DNA from: Bordetella parapertussis | GTDB lineage: Bacteria > Pseudomonadota > Gammaproteobacteria > Burkholderiales > Burkholderiaceae_C | Direction of reading: 5' to 3' | Length of the DNA stretch: 7,100 nucleotides | Assembly (NCBI GenBank): GCA_945907335.1 | Contig: CAMDSU010000092.1 | Span: forward strand, 1-7,100 | Part shown: positions 6,124 through 7,100 of the stretch, piece after piece | How the letters are laid out: each line of letters begins with the position of its first letter | How positions within the stretch are numbered: the first letter of the stretch is position 1 | Program-made: the position numbers and the translations under genes | Notes under the pieces: generated by a model | What the model was told of the DNA's origin: nothing | Database searches by the model: none | What the model saw: the letters and a program-made list of their open reading frames with translations, nothing else

Positions 6124-6668
6124 CAGCTGGCCCAGCGCTTGTCTAGCTCGGTAATAGCCAAAGCACGCTCGCGCATGCCCCCCCCCCGCACGGCATCCAC
6201 CAAAGCCAGCAGCTCATACAAAGCAGCGTTGTTTTTGGCTGCATCGGGCACTGTGGGGTACAGCGGGAAAAACGCCACACCGCGTACCGTGCCGTCTTTG
6301 TGCGGCCACACGGGCGCGGGATCGGTGCTTTGCACCATCAACTTGTTCAGTGGCGCAGCCGCATGCGCCGTAGGCATACCTCGCCCCATGGGGCCATGCG
6401 TGGCAGGAAAGCAATAACGAACGCCATGCTGAACGAACAATCGCAAAGCCTCCAGCAGCAGCACAGGCTTGCCCGATTCGTCTTTGCGGGCCAAATGTGC
6501 GGTCATAGCACGATCAATACCTGCATGAATTTCGGAGGCCGTAAGTTTGAGCTCCTCAGCAAGAGCGGCATAGGTTGGAACACTGCCTGCGTCCAAAGAC
6601 AAACGCAGCAGCACCACCACGTCTTGCGGGCGAAGCACCGTTTGCGGGTTGGAAATTGTTTTACTCAT
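6123..6668 (-). CDS. Conserved uncharacterised protein with winged-helix-like N-terminus; probable partner of the nucleotidyltransferase
   Basis: The 181-aa protein starts with a region that reads like a winged helix-turn-helix: LRPQDVVVLLRLSL (12-25), PTYAALAEELKLTASEIHAGIDRAM (31-55), then LLEALRLFVQHGVRYCFPA (71-89) as the following helices and wing. The rest carries conserved-looking blocks GRGMPTAHAAAPL (95-107), VWPHKDGTVRGVAFFPLYPTVPDAA (120-144) and LYELLALVDAVR (150-161). From memory this is a widespread hypothetical family; I know no proven function. Its stop overlaps the next gene's ATG, as antitoxin-toxin pairs often do, and the DNA-binding-like domain would suit an autoregulating antitoxin (inference). 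No Shine-Dalgarno sequence precedes the ATG, and a -10-like TAAACT ends six bases before it, so the message may be leaderless. Near the 3' end is a run of ten Gs encoding RGGG (161-164). Confidence 0.75.
   Translation of the reverse strand: MSKTISNPQTVLRPQDVVVLLRLSLDAGSVPTYAALAEELKLTASEIHAGIDRAMTAHLARKDESGKPVLLLEALRLFVQHGVRYCFPATHGPMGRGMPTAHAAAPLNKLMVQSTDPAPVWPHKDGTVRGVAFFPLYPTVPDAAKNNAALYELLALVDAVRGGGMRERALAITELDKRWAS
6178..6187 (-). repeat. Homopolymer of ten G (minus strand) inside the 181-aa gene
   Basis: The minus-strand run of ten Gs is read CGG-GGG-GGG-GGC (RGGG). The protein before it (LYELLALVDAV) and after it (MRERALAITELDKRW) reads as one continuous domain, so a length of ten keeps the intended frame. 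It is the longest homopolymer I see in the window. One extra G moves the frame into that of the downstream nucleotidyltransferase with no stop in between (checked codon by codon to its ATG). Confidence 0.9.
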
Positions 6669-6703
6669 AGAGCTAGTTTAGCAGCTCATTCGCTATTCGC
6701 GAA
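6669..6703 (-). promoter_or_regulatory. Possible promoter of the 181-aa/nucleotidyltransferase pair, leaderless
   Basis: On the minus strand TAAACT (6680-6675) matches four of six -10 positions and ends six bases before the ATG, placing +1 at the start codon. Seventeen bases upstream is TTCGCG (6703-6698), only three of six -35 positions, which lies in the centre of the 22-bp palindrome. The weak -35 overlapping an operator-like site fits a repressible promoter, but this is inference. Confidence 0.3.
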
Positions 6704-6710
6704 TAGCGAA
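6689..6710. promoter_or_regulatory. Perfect 22-bp palindrome, candidate operator
   Basis: TTCGCTATTCG (6689-6699) is followed directly by its exact reverse complement CGAATAGCGAA (6700-6710), with no spacer. Each arm also contains a repeated TTCG, so there are nested direct and inverted half-sites. It lies in the 47-base gap between the 64-aa gene and the 181-aa gene, 21 bases before the latter's ATG. No T-run follows, so a terminator is unlikely; a dimeric DNA-binding protein, perhaps the adjacent wHTH-like product, is the natural reader. Confidence 0.7.
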
Positions 6711-6715
6711 CAGGC

Positions 6716-6910
6716 TTAATTGATTGGCGTTTGCGCCCTCGCCCAATCAACGGCGGTGGCTACATCTGCTTGCGTGATTTGGCGCTCGGCAAGGGCATTG
6801 CGTATTTCTTCGCTGGCACTCAAAACTGACGCCACATCCAAGGTCTTGAGTTCTTCAGTAAGGCCGGGGTGGGCGGTAATCAGATCTGCGAATAGTGGTA
6901 TTTGTGCCAT
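6716..6910 (-). CDS. Small hypothetical protein (64 aa)
   Basis: I do not recognise this protein. It is acidic (about nine D/E against four K/R), has no membrane segment or signal peptide, and looks mostly helical, with SASEEIRNALAERQITQADVATAVDWARAQ (31-60) as a likely pair of helices. Its ATG has a strong ribosome site, AGGGAG (6917-6922), six bases upstream, which supports real translation. It starts 48 bases after the DUF4357 gene and ends 47 bases before the 181-aa gene, all on the same strand, so it may belong to their operon. A small antitoxin-like or accessory role is conceivable from context but not shown. Confidence 0.6.
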   Translation of the reverse strand: MAQIPLFADLITAHPGLTEELKTLDVASVLSASEEIRNALAERQITQADVATAVDWARAQTPIN

Positions 6911-6916
6911 GGTTAT

Positions 6917-6922
6917 CTCCCT
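6917..6922 (-). promoter_or_regulatory. Ribosome binding site of the 64-aa gene
   Basis: AGGGAG on the minus strand, six bases (ATAACC) before the ATG at 6910. This is one of the best Shine-Dalgarno matches in the window and the main evidence that the short reading frame is a gene. Confidence 0.7.
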
Positions 6923-6958
6923 CTTTTATTCATTCCAATACCTTGTAGGAAAGTTAGC

Positions 6959-7100
6959 TCACACGGAACCCTCCCCCTGCAACACCTTCAAAGCCCGCCC
7001 CTGCCCATCCTTCCACTCCAGCCGCCCGTTGGAGCTGCGGCCCAGCACGACACTGGACGCAAGGCTGGGCGAGCTGAAAGCAAAGTCTTGCGAGAACAAG
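6959..7100 (-). CDS. C-terminal end of a DUF4357-domain protein; 5' part outside window
   Basis: The last 46 residues of a gene entering from the right edge. They read FSSPSLASSVVLGRSSNGRLEWKD and so on, which matches my memory of the DUF4357 C-terminal domain (typically SPSAAAAVVLGRSANGRTEWKD). This small domain is usually found at the end of proteins such as GIY-YIG-type nucleases, DNA methyltransferases or other uncharacterised, often defence- or DNA-associated, proteins. The N-terminal domain, and so the function, is not visible. The TGA at 6959-6961 is followed after 48 bases by the 64-aa gene on the same strand. Confidence 0.75.
   Translation of the reverse strand, partial: LFSQDFAFSSPSLASSVVLGRSSNGRLEWKDGQGRALKVLQGEGSV

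Noticed and set aside
6178..6187. G10 tract as a frameshift breaking the 181-aa gene
   Set aside because: The protein reads coherently before and after the tract in one frame, so the gene is intact as given; only slippage potential is claimed.
5431..6417. 328-codon open frame on the plus strand, opposite both genes of the wHTH/NTase pair
   Set aside because: It is antisense to two better-supported genes, its translation is rich in Q/H/T/A with no recognisable motif, and no ribosome site stands out.
6689..6710. 22-bp palindrome as a rho-independent terminator of the 64-aa gene
   Set aside because: No T-run follows on either strand and there is no spacer to form a loop; an operator fits better.

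Overview
The window looks like ordinary chromosomal DNA of a betaproteobacterium, most likely Burkholderiales/Comamonadaceae (Rhodoferax/Polaromonas/Limnohabitans-like). This is inferred from moderate GC, heavy CTG/TTG/CAA use and the character of the EttA and acyl-CoA ligase proteins. No database search was possible. Eight genes are well supported, plus one small hypothetical gene. Two genes are cut by the window edges. No RNA gene, IS element, CRISPR array or prophage gene was seen, and no gene-free stretch exceeds about 165 bases.

Left part (1-3676): a truncated luciferase-like flavin monooxygenase on the minus strand diverges from a short BLUF blue-light photoreceptor on the plus strand. 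The BLUF gene converges, 13 bases apart, on a long minus-strand gene for an AMP-forming fatty-acid:CoA ligase. Upstream of the ligase on the same strand, 68 bases away, is an orphan regulator with an unusual order: an excisionase/MerR-like DNA-binding domain first and a CheY-like receiver second. Its upstream region is strikingly AT-rich and carries a perfect 11-bp inverted repeat.

Middle (3677-5341): ettA, the energy-dependent translational throttle ABC-F ATPase, with all motifs intact.

Right part (5404-7100): a co-oriented minus-strand cluster. In transcription order it holds the C-terminal end of a DUF4357-type protein, a 64-aa hypothetical protein, a winged-helix-type protein of 181 aa, and a 239-aa nucleotidyltransferase of the AbiEii/MNT-like superfamily. 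The last two overlap by one base (TGATG), so they are very probably translated together. They resemble in layout a type IV (AbiE-like) toxin-antitoxin pair, although the 181-aa protein is not a classical AbiEi. A perfect 22-bp palindrome sits just before the 181-aa gene, where an operator would be expected. A run of ten Gs near the 3' end of that gene lies where a one-base slip would fuse both proteins into one reading frame. This cluster is the part most worth following up.
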